A stretch of 64,000 nucleotides of DNA from Chitinophagaceae bacterium (GCA_017307755.1 JAFKGQ010000003.1:682001-746000); one strand, 5' to 3'; positions 45,601 through 54,077 are shown, counted from the first letter of the stretch. The notes: generated from the letters alone by a model not told the origin. Translations and numbers: made by a program.

Positions 45601-46058
45601 TGGTGGTGCAAGGCAGACCCCTGCAGGGGCAGGCGCCCTATGTGTTCAACGGCGGTCTGTTCTATGAAGATCCGGGTATGGGGACCAAGGTCGGGGTCAC
45701 CTATAATGTCAGCGGTCCTATCATTTATGCCAAGTCGCTGGGCACACCCGATTATAGGAACTCCACCGATTCAGCCTATCAGCTGAGCATCCGGCCGGAC
45801 CTGCTGCAACTGCCCATGCACCTGCTGGATGTCAGCGTCACCCAGCGTATTGTAAAGTCGCTGAAGCTGAAGTTCAGCATACAGAACCTGCTGGATCAGT
45901 CTTACCGTATCGTGGAAGACCATAATTACAACCAGCGTTATGACCCGGAATACCCGGTGAAGGATAACCTCGGCCAAACTTATTACAAGGGCGATAACAT
46001 TTATACGCGGTATAAACCCGGCAGGTATTTCCTGCTGTCATTCACCTATGCATTTTAA
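42609..46058 (+). CDS. TonB-dependent receptor with STN domain (cassette B)
   Basis: Receptor of 1149 residues, paralog of 34952-38386. Same order: signal peptide (ending RLSAQ), STN domain (about 48-115), carboxypeptidase-regulatory-like domain (about 135-215; LKGRIVDFETSQPLPGATVS), plug with ADRNAAEVVKRISGV and VVRGMNERYNLTYLND, and barrel with RTVNRPEFRELTPYNDFDF. The plug and barrel-entry regions are especially similar between copies, while loop regions differ, as expected if ligands differ. Followed by two lipoproteins and no SusD. Confidence 0.92.
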   Translation: MMKKKPGRPQRSLRTGISLLVLFSFLFGPWPPERLSAQVSNLKGEISFSAEKITIADVITGIQQQTTYVFSYDKVRLSTVYVQHIAWVRTPLGKALEELQNKAHLRYTLLDNNIAITVVKAAPVRETAPTRAPGTATLKGRIVDFETSQPLPGATVSLSGKGTQLTDDRGFYAFMHLPDSVYTLTVTYAGYQENKLAGIRIRGDKERTIDIKMQVSALLNTFVIASGAHKIKSVTHSTERQLIQEIRTATGVVSGISNELINKTADRNAAEVVKRISGVTVVDNRFIVVRGMNERYNLTYLNDNIAPSTELYSKAFAYDLLPSSIIDKILVYKSPRPDLSGEYAGAAVKIYTRNAVPVKHIDIGLQLAHRPGSTMTDINSYKGSKWDWLGVDDGARKLPGFSPGYFQSNHSAGNISQADMVKSFSPTLTYGRAHSLPDIQAFFNYYDSYQLGKEVRLYDLTSVTYTGETTFYDVYRQSGNTDAFIADGGDLNLGTQNLVTTSRQSTEIGKINVLENLTLRINRRNTLQLKNFFVNDGRKFTGINDIRANVIPRYDSSNFSNNRKKDIVLSFQQRLLYSGNLGGTHTLGRRLRQDLEWNLGYTYDLQNVPDQRISHFQTAFVNVNYPYESHDLVYTAAGSNMGDYNSGFLGMISRLFVKNNEHIYNGSADYTIHLSPGLQVKAGTFQLFKTRDVGRRFFRVNRGGLAPDEVMMPANQGSGDGWSQGYGLSNPSLIYFHLQDLDKTWNPAWFPEDNSGLKIYDATTPVDAYVATEQNNAGYVMGDWKTAGEKLTLNGGLRVEYDRQKLAGANASANGGFSVVYVDHPKTSVLPSVNLTYRPDSLFVIRAGYGRTVNRPEFRELTPYNDFDFINNEVIIGNPKVVTATIDNYDLRAEFYPPGFAQNEVFNMGVFYKYLQDPIERLRTERSGYIDVSSFTAINFANAKSAEVYGLEAEIKKSLSFLGGGLFRRLSVVLNGTLVKSKTKQYTGGVPGAASDTVVVQGRPLQGQAPYVFNGGLFYEDPGMGTKVGVTYNVSGPIIYAKSLGTPDYRNSTDSAYQLSIRPDLLQLPMHLLDVSVTQRIVKSLKLKFSIQNLLDQSYRIVEDHNYNQRYDPEYPVKDNLGQTYYKGDNIYTRYKPGRYFLLSFTYAF

Positions 46059-46071
46059 ACAACCTATTGAA

Positions 46072-46905
46072 ATGAGAATATCCAAGATAAAGTACCTGGT
46101 CGCATGTTGCGGCGCCATGGTCTTGCTGGCGGGAGCCTGCCAAAAAAAAGTGATGGTGACGAGCACGCCGGACTCCCAGATCAGCTTTTATAACGTTTCG
46201 GAATATATCCAGATCCAGACTCTGAACACTTCCGGTCAAAGCTTTCTCTTTATCGATGCGAAAGATACCACCCATTCGGGGGTTACCGTCCCGGTGTCGA
46301 ACACGCCATCTTTTGGCAGCGGAGAATACCAATTCCCCAATTACTTCTATTACACCCGGCAGACATTGCCCTGGATCAGCTATATGCGGGTACACCCGGG
46401 AGAGCACTCTATAACATTGACGGATACGGGAGGGCATCATCCTTTGATCACTTCGGCGGTGACGACGGTACCCGGCAGTCCCGTGTCCGTTTATTATGCA
46501 GATAGCCTGGGCCATTTCCGCAGCTGGGTGCTTACGGATACGGTGACGGAGTCGGCTGGAGCAGTCCGTCTGCGGGTGATCGACCTTAGCCCCGACGTGG
46601 GTAATGTATTCTTTACCATCGGCGGTCAGCCGGCGGCAGGATTTCCGGACCACCAACAATATGGGCAGATCTCGCCTTTTGTCGCGTGGCCCAATCCGGT
46701 GGCGGACACCCTGCAGATACGTTTTTACAATACAAGGGATAGCGTGGACGTGGTGGCGAGCGGTTCGCTCAGCGTAACACCGGGTCATGCTTACAATGTG
46801 GTACTTACGGGATATACGAACAGCCAGGCTTTCCCGGACCCGGTGACGGGGAGGTACCTGAACTTCAACCCGGACCTGAAAGTATTGCTCACCCAAAACA
46901 ATTGA
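46072..46905 (+). CDS. DUF4397-like surface lipoprotein (cassette B)
   Basis: Lipoprotein of 277 residues with lipobox LLAGAC (Cys then Gln-Lys-Lys). Strand-rich body with ISFYNVSEYIQIQ, VRLRVIDLSPDVGNVFFTIG, YGQISPFVAWPNPVADTLQI and NVVLTGYT, corresponding to the cassette A protein at 38397. The frame starts 24 bp earlier within the receptor stop region; ATG 46072 gives the lipoprotein signal. Its TGA overlaps the next ATG. Probably an outer-membrane partner of the receptor; function not shown. Confidence 0.75.
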   Translation: MRISKIKYLVACCGAMVLLAGACQKKVMVTSTPDSQISFYNVSEYIQIQTLNTSGQSFLFIDAKDTTHSGVTVPVSNTPSFGSGEYQFPNYFYYTRQTLPWISYMRVHPGEHSITLTDTGGHHPLITSAVTTVPGSPVSVYYADSLGHFRSWVLTDTVTESAGAVRLRVIDLSPDVGNVFFTIGGQPAAGFPDHQQYGQISPFVAWPNPVADTLQIRFYNTRDSVDVVASGSLSVTPGHAYNVVLTGYTNSQAFPDPVTGRYLNFNPDLKVLLTQNN

Positions 46906-48611
46906 TGTATATGTCCCGTAATAACCGTCTGTATTTATTCGCGATCGTATTGCTCCTGCTGTCTTCCTGTAAAAAAACGGACCACTATGCGCAGATGGTC
47001 AATGATCAGCCTTATCTGATCACGGGTGAGATGGGATTGTACAATCTCGGTCTTGGTCTTTACCCGGGCTACAAGACTTCTTACCTGGTGGGGGATACAG
47101 CCACATTCATCGGTAAGTTCTTCCTGGACCGGCCGGGCTCGCAGATCCGGGTAGGGAATGACACCCCGCAGATACTATCCAAAGTGAAAATCCCTGCCGG
47201 GATAAATGAATATACTCACCAGCAGGACCAGCTGGATATGATACGATTTCTCATCACCAAAAGTATGGGGCTGGGAAATAATATACACGTCTCTATCCGG
47301 GCAAACGGGGTCACTCTCCAGGCGCCTGATATTTCCATCCGGCAATTCCAGGGTGTCCTCCGGAGGACGGATACCACCTTGTATGTAGACAGCATCACAA
47401 CCTGGAGCCCGCGGGATGTCGGCTACTATCAAAGTAACTATATTCCCGTACTCAACTATATCAGTGTTGCGGGGGATGGCACCATTTGTTTCAACAATCT
47501 TACGGGTATATATATACTCAAGAGCGGTCAGGTGTCGCCCTACCTGAATGTTGGGGGTCAACTGCAGGAGAATGGAAATCCCTTCACAGTGAGCCGCATC
47601 CTGGGCAGCGTACTTTCCTTCGGAGGCGACAGCCTTACCTTTTCCGCGGAAGTAAAGGAAGACACGCCTGATACGGCTACGCAATATATCTTCCGTATTT
47701 GCAGGATGGACCTGGCGTCCCGCGGGGTCACTACGATCAACCGGACGGCGGTCCTGAAGGGGGCCGGAGCAGTCAATGAAGCGCCCGGCCCTTATGAAGG
47801 CGCTATGGGTACATTGAAGATCGTAGCCACCGACCTGCGGGCGGATGTCAACGGGGCCATTTACTTCATCAACAATTATGCGCCCTCCCGCACGGATTTT
47901 GATATGACGGGCACCTGGTACGGCAATCTTACGATGGGGAGCAATTTTGGCGGTTACAACCAGGTCTATTCGAACATATGCCGGGCAGACGCAGGCGGTA
48001 GGGTCAAGTCGCTTTTTTCCCAGCATAGCCCTTTTTTTGGACCACCCCTGTACACCATCCCGGGATATCCTGTGGCTCAGACGACCGACTACCTGGTCAG
48101 CCTGGACGGAAGTACGGGCTATGCCATCGATCAGCTGAATCTTATGACCAACAGTTTGGGCTATTTCGATCTGAACCAGGATGCGCTGCTGATCTCTACG
48201 GGATTCAACTCATCCGGATACAGGTTCTTCTCCTACGACACTTCCTCTGTCACGGGCATGCATACGACGGAACTGGACCCTGTGTTCTATGCCAACAACG
48301 GGCTAACGCTCAACAATTACCTGATCCTGCCGGATGGAGACCTGCTGCAGACCGGGTATCAATCGCTGCTGGCGGTGGATCTGCAGAACAAGACGGACTA
48401 CTGTTATGCGGGGGCGGAAGCCGGGATGTTTGCGCCTGTCAGCGGACAGTTTGGTACGACCGGACCGGCCAAACGAGTGATGTTCCCGTCTTCCACCATG
48501 TTCCTGGCCGGCGTGGACAGATCGGGAGCTATCTACTATATGGATACCCATTATCCTTATCCCGGTGGTCAGACGGTGATAAGCTTTTATAAGTTGTATG
48601 CTAAAAAATGA
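46905..48611 (+). CDS. TIG-domain/propeller-like lipoprotein (cassette B)
   Basis: Lipoprotein of 568 residues (signal ending LLLLSSC, Cys then Lys-Lys-Thr). TIG-like N-terminal sandwich (about 40-150; LVGDTATFIGKFFLDRPGSQ, IRVGND) and C-terminal repeat part with DVNGAIYFIN, DGSTGYAID and DRSGAIYYMD segments, a probable propeller. It aligns along its length with the cassette A protein at 39256. Translation is coupled to the DUF4397-like gene by a TGATG overlap; another ATG follows at 46911. The gene converges on porT with an 8-bp gap. Confidence 0.75.
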   Translation: MYMSRNNRLYLFAIVLLLLSSCKKTDHYAQMVNDQPYLITGEMGLYNLGLGLYPGYKTSYLVGDTATFIGKFFLDRPGSQIRVGNDTPQILSKVKIPAGINEYTHQQDQLDMIRFLITKSMGLGNNIHVSIRANGVTLQAPDISIRQFQGVLRRTDTTLYVDSITTWSPRDVGYYQSNYIPVLNYISVAGDGTICFNNLTGIYILKSGQVSPYLNVGGQLQENGNPFTVSRILGSVLSFGGDSLTFSAEVKEDTPDTATQYIFRICRMDLASRGVTTINRTAVLKGAGAVNEAPGPYEGAMGTLKIVATDLRADVNGAIYFINNYAPSRTDFDMTGTWYGNLTMGSNFGGYNQVYSNICRADAGGRVKSLFSQHSPFFGPPLYTIPGYPVAQTTDYLVSLDGSTGYAIDQLNLMTNSLGYFDLNQDALLISTGFNSSGYRFFSYDTSSVTGMHTTELDPVFYANNGLTLNNYLILPDGDLLQTGYQSLLAVDLQNKTDYCYAGAEAGMFAPVSGQFGTTGPAKRVMFPSSTMFLAGVDRSGAIYYMDTHYPYPGGQTVISFYKLYAKK

Positions 48612-48618
48612 TGATCCA

Positions 48619-49365
48619 TTAGCCTTCAAATATCAGCGAAAATATGATCTGCCGGGTCCTTATCTTGTCGATGACATTGGAGTATTGCAGGTTCGGATCC
48701 CGGCTATGGACATTTTTGATCCCCTGGCTGAACTTCAATTCGGGGGAAAGGATAAACACGGGCATGTAGATCTGGAAGCCGACGCCCGCCTCTATGCTCA
48801 GATCGGAAGAGGTGAGCTTTACCAGGTTCTCCGCCTTACGGGCAGAAGAGTTGGATGCGAGGTCATACCTATAGTTGATGCCTCCCATCATATAGACCCT
48901 AAAGTTCCCGATGCGGTCTGAAAGGAATTTCAGCTGGGCGGGAAATCCTAAGAGAAGGGATTGTATCTGTTTGGTTGCCAGTTGCGTTTCACCGGCAGGA
49001 GGGTAATTGACATGATAGGAAATGCTGTTGCTGCTGAAGATAAACTCCGGGAAGGCAAAGCGGAATTCGAGGTGGTCCATAAGGTGAAAGGTGAACATAC
49101 CGGAAACGCCAAAACCTCCACTATTTAAGGGGTTGACATACAACACACTATCGCTTGCCAGAAAATTAGGGTGCGCACTTACCTGCAGGTGTGAGTTGTC
49201 GTAGAGAAAGCCAATCCCGAGATAGTATTTTTTGTTATCATGATCAGGAAGATTCAGATAATCCCTTAACTGGGCCGATGCCCGGCCTCCTGCCATCATC
49301 AATCCAGCCATCAATAGGACGGAGAAAATACCCTTCCTGGTCAAAATAGATATGTTCAAATTCAT
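48619..49365 (-). CDS. porT: PorT/SprT family type IX secretion protein
   Basis: Outer-membrane beta-barrel protein of 248 residues with signal peptide (ending RASAQ) and the PorT-typical stretches LRDYLNLPDHDNKKYYLGIG, LNSGGFGVSGMFTFHL, FRFAFPEFIFSSNS and IGNFRVYMMGGINYRYDLAS. PorT is needed for type IX secretion and, in gliding species, motility. Its location just downstream of ubiE matches the known gene order in Bacteroidota, which strengthens the call. A 136-bp gap separates it from ubiE. Confidence 0.85.
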   Translation of the reverse strand: MNLNISILTRKGIFSVLLMAGLMMAGGRASAQLRDYLNLPDHDNKKYYLGIGFLYDNSHLQVSAHPNFLASDSVLYVNPLNSGGFGVSGMFTFHLMDHLEFRFAFPEFIFSSNSISYHVNYPPAGETQLATKQIQSLLLGFPAQLKFLSDRIGNFRVYMMGGINYRYDLASNSSARKAENLVKLTSSDLSIEAGVGFQIYMPVFILSPELKFSQGIKNVHSRDPNLQYSNVIDKIRTRQIIFSLIFEG

Positions 49366-49501
49366 AAGAGTCTTAAAGTCAACAAATTAAAACCGGAAGG
49401 TAAATATTGGCAATAGGCATGAATTGGGTAAGTAAAAATAACGGTAAAGGGGGATTTTAATTGCGGCATAGCGGGGATTTTAGGGAGTTGTTAACGGTGG
49501 T

Positions 49502-50251
49502 TCAAAAGGTCTTTTCGCCTGTATAGATGGAGCAAATGCCTAGGCTGAGCCTTTTGAGCCGGGTATTGACATAGCCGTTGTTCTCCAGGATCCGGACAAG
49601 CGCAGGGCCTTCCGGGAATGCCTTTACCGAGTCATTCAGATATTGATAGGCCTCCCCGCTGTGCGTCATTATGCCCCCGATGCGGGGCGCCACGATGTTG
49701 AGGTAGAGATTGTATAGCTGGCGAATACCGGGAGTCTTGGGATGGGAAAACTCGAGGATGACTAATCGCCCTCCGGGTCTCAGGACGCGAAGCATTTCTT
49801 TAAGACCCTTTTCCAGATTCTCAAAGTTCCTGACGCCAAAGGCTACGGTAATGGCATCGAAGGTGTTGTCCGGCGCCTGGATATTTTCGCTGTCCCCTTC
49901 CTGTAAAAGTATCTTCCCCTCCAGTTTGTTGCGGGCGATCTTTTGCCGGCCTATTTCCAGCATCCCTGTGGAGATATCGATACCGGTGATCTTTTCGGGG
50001 GACAGGTGCCGGGTCATAAAGATGGCCATGTCGGCAGTACCTGTAGCTACATCCAGGATGTATTTTGGGTGCAGGGCGGACAACTCGCGGATAGCCCGGC
50101 GCCGCCAATAGATGTCGATCCCGCCGGAGAGGAAGCGGTTGAGAAAATCATAGCGGAAGGCGATCCTGTCGAACATGGCGGCCACCTGCTGCTTTTTCCC
50201 CAGCTTCGAGTCCTTAAAGGGGACGACCTTGTCGTGCGTAAATTCCGTCAT
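49502..50251 (-). CDS. ubiE: Demethylmenaquinone methyltransferase
   Basis: UbiE/MenG methyltransferase of 249 residues that makes menaquinone from demethylmenaquinone. Signature features: KKQQVAAMFDRIAFRYDFLN near the N-terminus, SAM motif LDVATGTADMAIFMT, FGVRNFENLEKGLKEM and VILEFSHPKT. The open frame goes further upstream, but a TACCTTTG promoter element sits there, so the ATG at 50251 (MTEFTHDK) is taken. In Bacteroidota the quinone is menaquinone, so menG is the functional name. Confidence 0.93.
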   Translation of the reverse strand: MTEFTHDKVVPFKDSKLGKKQQVAAMFDRIAFRYDFLNRFLSGGIDIYWRRRAIRELSALHPKYILDVATGTADMAIFMTRHLSPEKITGIDISTGMLEIGRQKIARNKLEGKILLQEGDSENIQAPDNTFDAITVAFGVRNFENLEKGLKEMLRVLRPGGRLVILEFSHPKTPGIRQLYNLYLNIVAPRIGGIMTHSGEAYQYLNDSVKAFPEGPALVRILENNGYVNTRLKRLSLGICSIYTGEKTF

Positions 50252-50258
50252 AGGGCTG

Positions 50259-50266
50259 CAAAGGTA
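50259..50266 (-). promoter_or_regulatory. -7 element TACCTTTG before ubiE
   Basis: TACCTTTG on the minus strand, seven bases before the ATG at 50251, predicts a very short leader. No TTG at -33 was found. Confidence 0.4.
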
Positions 50267-50296
50267 CGCCAACCGCAGGAAAGGTCCGGTGGTATT

Positions 50297-50755
50297 TCAG
50301 TCGCAGGTCCCGTTATCTGTTATTGTCAGCGTATAGTTGCCACAGGTGAGGCTGGCGGGAATAGGGGTGTAATGGGGTGGGGAATAGGTTTCGCAGTCAA
50401 CGAGGCTTCCGCCCTGGTCGTCCCATGTCAACCGCATCGAGCCGGACCCGGATAAAAAGCTGACAATGATCGTAAGGTTAAAGGAGCCGTATACCTCGGA
50501 AAAAGGCAAAGTGGGCGAGGTATGTATTATGGGGGTCATGCCGGGGCCTTGTATCCTGATGGAGCTGATAGGGTCGCTGCCTATCTGTTGGTAAAGGATG
50601 TTGGGGCCGCAAAAGGGACGGATCAGCGCCTGTGGTCCGATGGCTAATCTTCCGGAAGTAATTGGCTTTGTGAAGGAGGTGGGACCCCCTTTAATGGTGG
50701 CGGACAGGTTGAAGATCGCCACCAAAGTGACTGCAAGGACAAGTGTTTTTTTCAT
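50297..50755 (-). CDS. Hypothetical secreted protein
   Basis: Small exported protein of 152 residues with a signal peptide (KKTLVLAVTLVAIFNLSAT) and a mature part rich in Ser, Thr, Gly and Pro with beta-strand character. Three or four Cys, two of them near the C-terminus (LTCGNYTL, then a final Cys), could form disulfides. I recognise no family. ATG 50770 would add five residues. The gene is divergent from engB and lies just upstream of ubiE's promoter. Confidence 0.6.
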   Translation of the reverse strand: MKKTLVLAVTLVAIFNLSATIKGGPTSFTKPITSGRLAIGPQALIRPFCGPNILYQQIGSDPISSIRIQGPGMTPIIHTSPTLPFSEVYGSFNLTIIVSFLSGSGSMRLTWDDQGGSLVDCETYSPPHYTPIPASLTCGNYTLTITDNGTCD

Positions 50756-50820
50756 AACTAAGGTTTTCATGAATATACGGATTTTTTAAAAATGCTAACT
50801 TGCCGGCTTAAGGAGTTATC

Positions 50821-51426
50821 ATGATCATACATTCAGCGGCCTATATCATCAGCAGTCCCGACCATACGAAGAGCCCGGCGCCAGACCGGCCCGAATATGC
50901 TTTTATCGGGAGGAGCAATGTGGGGAAATCTTCCCTTATCAATATGCTGGCCGGCAATGACAAACTGGCCAAAACCTCTGCTACACCCGGTAAGACACAG
51001 CTGATCAATCATTTTAACATCAACGACGAGTGGTATATCGTGGATCTGCCCGGCTATGGCTTTGCAAAGGTTTCTCAGTCCGAGCGGAGAAGATGGGAGC
51101 AGATGATCGAGAACTATCTTCGTAAAAGAGAGAACCTGATCACAGTGTTCGTCCTCATCGACAGCCGGCATAGCCCACAGAAGATAGACCTGGAGTTCTT
51201 AGACAGGCTGCGGAAATGGAATGTCCCTTTTTGCCTGGTGTTTACCAAGTCTGATAAGGAGAACCAGCGTACGGTGAGCAAAAATGTCAAAGATTTCCTG
51301 GACAGGATGCGTGCAAGCTGGCAATTCCTGCCGCAGCATTTTGTCACCAGCGCCGTGAAAAAAATGGGAAGGGATAAAATACTGGCGCTCATCGGGGAGA
51401 TGAATGGGGAGTTCAACCAGCCTTAG
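50821..51426 (+). CDS. engB: EngB/YihA ribosome-biogenesis GTPase
   Basis: GTPase of 201 residues needed for large ribosomal subunit assembly. G1 is GRSNVGKSSLIN, G2 TSATPGKTQL, G3 VDLPGYGFAK, G4 FTKSDKE and G5 SAVKK, all in place. Unusually for this window, an AAGGAG Shine-Dalgarno-like sequence lies five bases before the ATG. It ends 5 bp before the convergent collagen-like lipoprotein gene. Confidence 0.95.
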   Translation: MIIHSAAYIISSPDHTKSPAPDRPEYAFIGRSNVGKSSLINMLAGNDKLAKTSATPGKTQLINHFNINDEWYIVDLPGYGFAKVSQSERRRWEQMIENYLRKRENLITVFVLIDSRHSPQKIDLEFLDRLRKWNVPFCLVFTKSDKENQRTVSKNVKDFLDRMRASWQFLPQHFVTSAVKKMGRDKILALIGEMNGEFNQP

Positions 51427-51431
51427 CCAGA

Positions 51432-51935
51432 CTATTCCGGCAATCCATAATAAGTCCTTACAGCCTCATAACTGCTCCGCATACCATTGGTGATAACGTT
51501 GTTATTGTAGATCCTCACTACCCTGGCCTTGGTATACTGTTCGCCCGGGCCGTTCTTGTCGATGTATATGTTCACTTTATTGGAAGAATATCCCATGCTT
51601 ACCCGGTATTGGGTTGCCCCTCCTGTACCCGGACCGGGTAAAAAATACCATCTTGTCAGCGGCTGGTAATACAGGTAGACCAGCCATGTCGAGCGGTTCA
51701 TGGTATCCTCGGTAGTGGCTATCTGCAGTTGAACAAAACCGGTTTGAAGGTTTTGTGCGCCAAAGTCGTATTGGGTGACGTTGGAATTGCCCTGTATACC
51801 CTGGGGTCCTTGCGGGCCAGCGGGGCCTTGTGCTCCCTGCGGACCAGTGTCGCCTTTTTTACAGGAAGGGGTGAAGGTTATCATTACAAATAAAAAAAGA
51901 CATGTCAGACGCGCAGTTAGTAAACTTCTGCTCAT
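51432..51935 (-). CDS. Lipoprotein with short collagen-like repeat
   Basis: Lipoprotein of 167 residues: signal peptide with lipobox TFTPSC, then about eight Gly-x-y triplets (GDTGPQGAQGPAGPQGPQG), then a beta-rich domain of about 115 residues (VQLQIATTEDTMN, WLVYLYYQPLTRWYFLPG, KVNIYIDKNG). Collagen-like stalks of this size occur on Bacteroidota surface lipoproteins. The open frame begins 42 codons earlier, but ATG 51935 gives the clean lipoprotein signal. Function unknown. Confidence 0.75.
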   Translation of the reverse strand: MSRSLLTARLTCLFLFVMITFTPSCKKGDTGPQGAQGPAGPQGPQGIQGNSNVTQYDFGAQNLQTGFVQLQIATTEDTMNRSTWLVYLYYQPLTRWYFLPGPGTGGATQYRVSMGYSSNKVNIYIDKNGPGEQYTKARVVRIYNNNVITNGMRSSYEAVRTYYGLPE

Positions 51936-52103
51936 TGCAAAAAGGTTTTGCGCAAATTGAACAAACTTCGAAATGAATGACAATCCCCTTTTTGAGCTAA
52001 TTGTACGGGCGGCGTTATGATAAAATGGGGGAGACAGTTCCTTTAGCCGTGATGGGGTCACGACTGTCAGTGTGGGTAATACGCAGGGAGAGAGGGACCT
52101 GCG

Positions 52104-52577
52104 TTAGTTTACGACCTTGTTCGCGCAGCTGCTGCTGGCAAACGCTTCCGGTTTCGCTTTGAAGGCAAAGCCCATACCCAGTATGTAGCCCATTGCTTCT
52201 TTCAGCGCATCATTGCTCTTGAAGTGCGGATTGGTATTGATGTCGGCATGTACTTCCATGTCCACATCATACTTTGAAAAGAGGTTGCACAGTTCGTAAG
52301 CGATCTCGATGCTTTTGGCGACTTCCACCAGCATACGCTCTTTGATCGTATACTGATGTCTGGTTTTCTCGTTGTGAATGAACATAAACCCGCCATGTCC
52401 TTCACGAAGAAAAACAATCACCGTAGCAAATTCCGTCTCAAGACCTTTTACCTGGGAGTCAGTGCCAATGCAGACCTTCAGACGATAGCCCTTTTCGGTT
52501 TCACGTCTGATCGCGTTTTCAACAGCTTCAATGATGGGTAGATCGATTGGGTCGCCATTAAATTTTCGCCATAGCAT
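52104..52577 (-). CDS. RNase H-like YkuK family protein
   Basis: DUF458/YkuK family protein of 157 residues with an RNase H-like fold: LKVCIGTDSQVKGLETEFAT carries the first acidic residue, and VDMEVHADINTNPHFKSND carries later acids typical of the family. The biochemical role is not established. The frame extends to a TTG at 52622, but ATG 52577 (MLWRKFNGD) begins the conserved sequence. Stands alone with about 120 bp gaps. Confidence 0.8.
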   Translation of the reverse strand: MLWRKFNGDPIDLPIIEAVENAIRRETEKGYRLKVCIGTDSQVKGLETEFATVIVFLREGHGGFMFIHNEKTRHQYTIKERMLVEVAKSIEIAYELCNLFSKYDVDMEVHADINTNPHFKSNDALKEAMGYILGMGFAFKAKPEAFASSSCANKVVN

Positions 52578-52697
52578 ATATAAAGGATTTTTCGAATTTA
52601 CCGAAAAACCTGCTATAAACAAAATTGTATAAGGGTTATTGTAGTGTTAAGTCTTGTGTCGATCGGTTGTGGCTCAGGGTTTTAGTCAGCGCTGGGA

Positions 52698-53057
52698 TTA
52701 ATATTGGCCCGTGCTGAGCAGCACAAGGGTACAAGCTTCCATGGGTACGATGCCATTATCCTTTGCCAGGCGCTGTAGTTCAGGGTTCTCTGCACCGGGA
52801 TTAAAGATGATGCGTTTGGGATGTAAGGAAAGGATATAATCGTAGTATTGCTCCTGTGTCTTTGGATTGAGATACAAGGTCACTGTATCTACTTCGGGGA
52901 AGTCTTTTTTTTCCGTATCGATGTCCACGTCCCCAACCTTTGCTGGCTTTTTACCGATGGCTACTACAGGGTAGCCTTTACTGCGGAGGCGATTCACCGC
53001 AAGATAGCTATAGCGTTGAGGATTGTCCGAGGCGCCCAGTACAAGCGTTTTTTTCAT
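52698..53057 (-). CDS. CoA-binding domain protein (YccU-like)
   Basis: Small Rossmann-fold protein of 119 residues: KKTLVLGASDNPQRYSYLAV is the nucleotide-binding start, VVAIGKKPAKVGDVDI and FNPGAENPELQRLAKDNG follow, as in CoA_binding_2 proteins such as YccU. These are thought to bind CoA; a catalytic role is not known. ATG 53069 is an alternative start, four residues longer. It lies downstream of the six-gene membrane/lipid operon but probably has its own transcription. Confidence 0.85.
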   Translation of the reverse strand: MKKTLVLGASDNPQRYSYLAVNRLRSKGYPVVAIGKKPAKVGDVDIDTEKKDFPEVDTVTLYLNPKTQEQYYDYILSLHPKRIIFNPGAENPELQRLAKDNGIVPMEACTLVLLSTGQY

Positions 53058-53104
53058 TTGAGCAGGCATGACCCGTGAGATTGTTCACGGTGAATATACA
53101 ACAA

Positions 53105-54067
53105 TTATCCCTGGCACCTGGTTCGGATGACCTGTAAAATATTATTTTGGATATCTTTCATGATCAGGCCTGCCCACCAGCTGGCGTAGAAGTTGAAATT
53201 GGTTTTTAGGATAAAATGACTGTATAGGTGGAGCCGGTAATGTCTTTCACCCAGCCGCCGGAGCTCGTAAGTTCCGTCCAGGACGTCGAAATAATCCCCG
53301 CCGATGACGACGTGTTTATCCATGGTGGTGGAGGGTATGGTGTGTGGGTCAGCCTTTATGCTGAAATACATTCTTTTCTCCGGGTCGTATGCCTTGACTA
53401 ATTCTTCAAAGACAAGCCCTTTACTGAAGATAGCCTGGCGGCTTCCCCCGACGCCTGCATAGTTCAGTTCGGCGCGGATGGGACGGGGAAAGCCCAGAAA
53501 GCTGGTGACTGTGCCGTGGTCCTCGGCGGGGCTGATAGCCTTTACGCGTATTACGTTGTTCCAAATGGTGTCTGCACGGGCATGGATATCGATGCTGGTA
53601 TAGGCTTCACAGCGTGTAAAAGGATGGGGAATATAATGTTCAACGGATGACAACAGAAATGGAAGACATAATACGATGCTGACTCTGAGCTTACCCGTTC
53701 TCTTTTCTTTTCGAAGTTTATAGCGGCCGGCAGTCAGGCCGCCCAATATGGATAGAATAAGGAAGACCGGCAGGATCATCAACCAGCAGGCCCATCCTTC
53801 GATGCCGAACCCGAGGGTGAGCATAAAAAAAACAATGATGGGTAACATGGGTGCGACTATCCGGTAGACCCAGCTCCTTACGCTTTCCATCGGTGAAAGC
53901 AGAATGGTGAGATAGCCCACGCCGAACGGTAATCCCAGCAGAAAGCTGACGGACATTACGGTAAACGCGTAGCGGAAGAACCATATCCCAAAGAAAAATC
54001 GGATTACCAGTGCATAAGCGACGGGTATTGACAGTATGATCAGCCAGGTTCTTAATTTAGGGTTCAT
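53105..54067 (-). CDS. Membrane protein with C-terminal SRPBCC domain
   Basis: 320 residues: four hydrophobic helices (about 8-130) and then a soluble START/SRPBCC-like domain (about 150-315; YTSIDIHARADTIWNNVIRV, VVIGGDYFDVLDGTYELR). The SRPBCC fold binds hydrophobic ligands. It is the last gene of the operon with the desaturase (10 bp gap) and the epimerase-like gene, so a lipid ligand is a fair guess. Family name not recognised beyond the fold. Confidence 0.7.
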   Translation of the reverse strand: MNPKLRTWLIILSIPVAYALVIRFFFGIWFFRYAFTVMSVSFLLGLPFGVGYLTILLSPMESVRSWVYRIVAPMLPIIVFFMLTLGFGIEGWACWLMILPVFLILSILGGLTAGRYKLRKEKRTGKLRVSIVLCLPFLLSSVEHYIPHPFTRCEAYTSIDIHARADTIWNNVIRVKAISPAEDHGTVTSFLGFPRPIRAELNYAGVGGSRQAIFSKGLVFEELVKAYDPEKRMYFSIKADPHTIPSTTMDKHVVIGGDYFDVLDGTYELRRLGERHYRLHLYSHFILKTNFNFYASWWAGLIMKDIQNNILQVIRTRCQG

Positions 54068-54077
54068 ATCCTGATGG

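Noticed and set aside
53073..53090. Inverted repeat CCGTGA-N6-TCACGG between the SRPBCC gene and the CoA-binding gene
   Set aside because: Short arms, no T-tail in either direction and only one copy; neither terminator nor operator can be supported.
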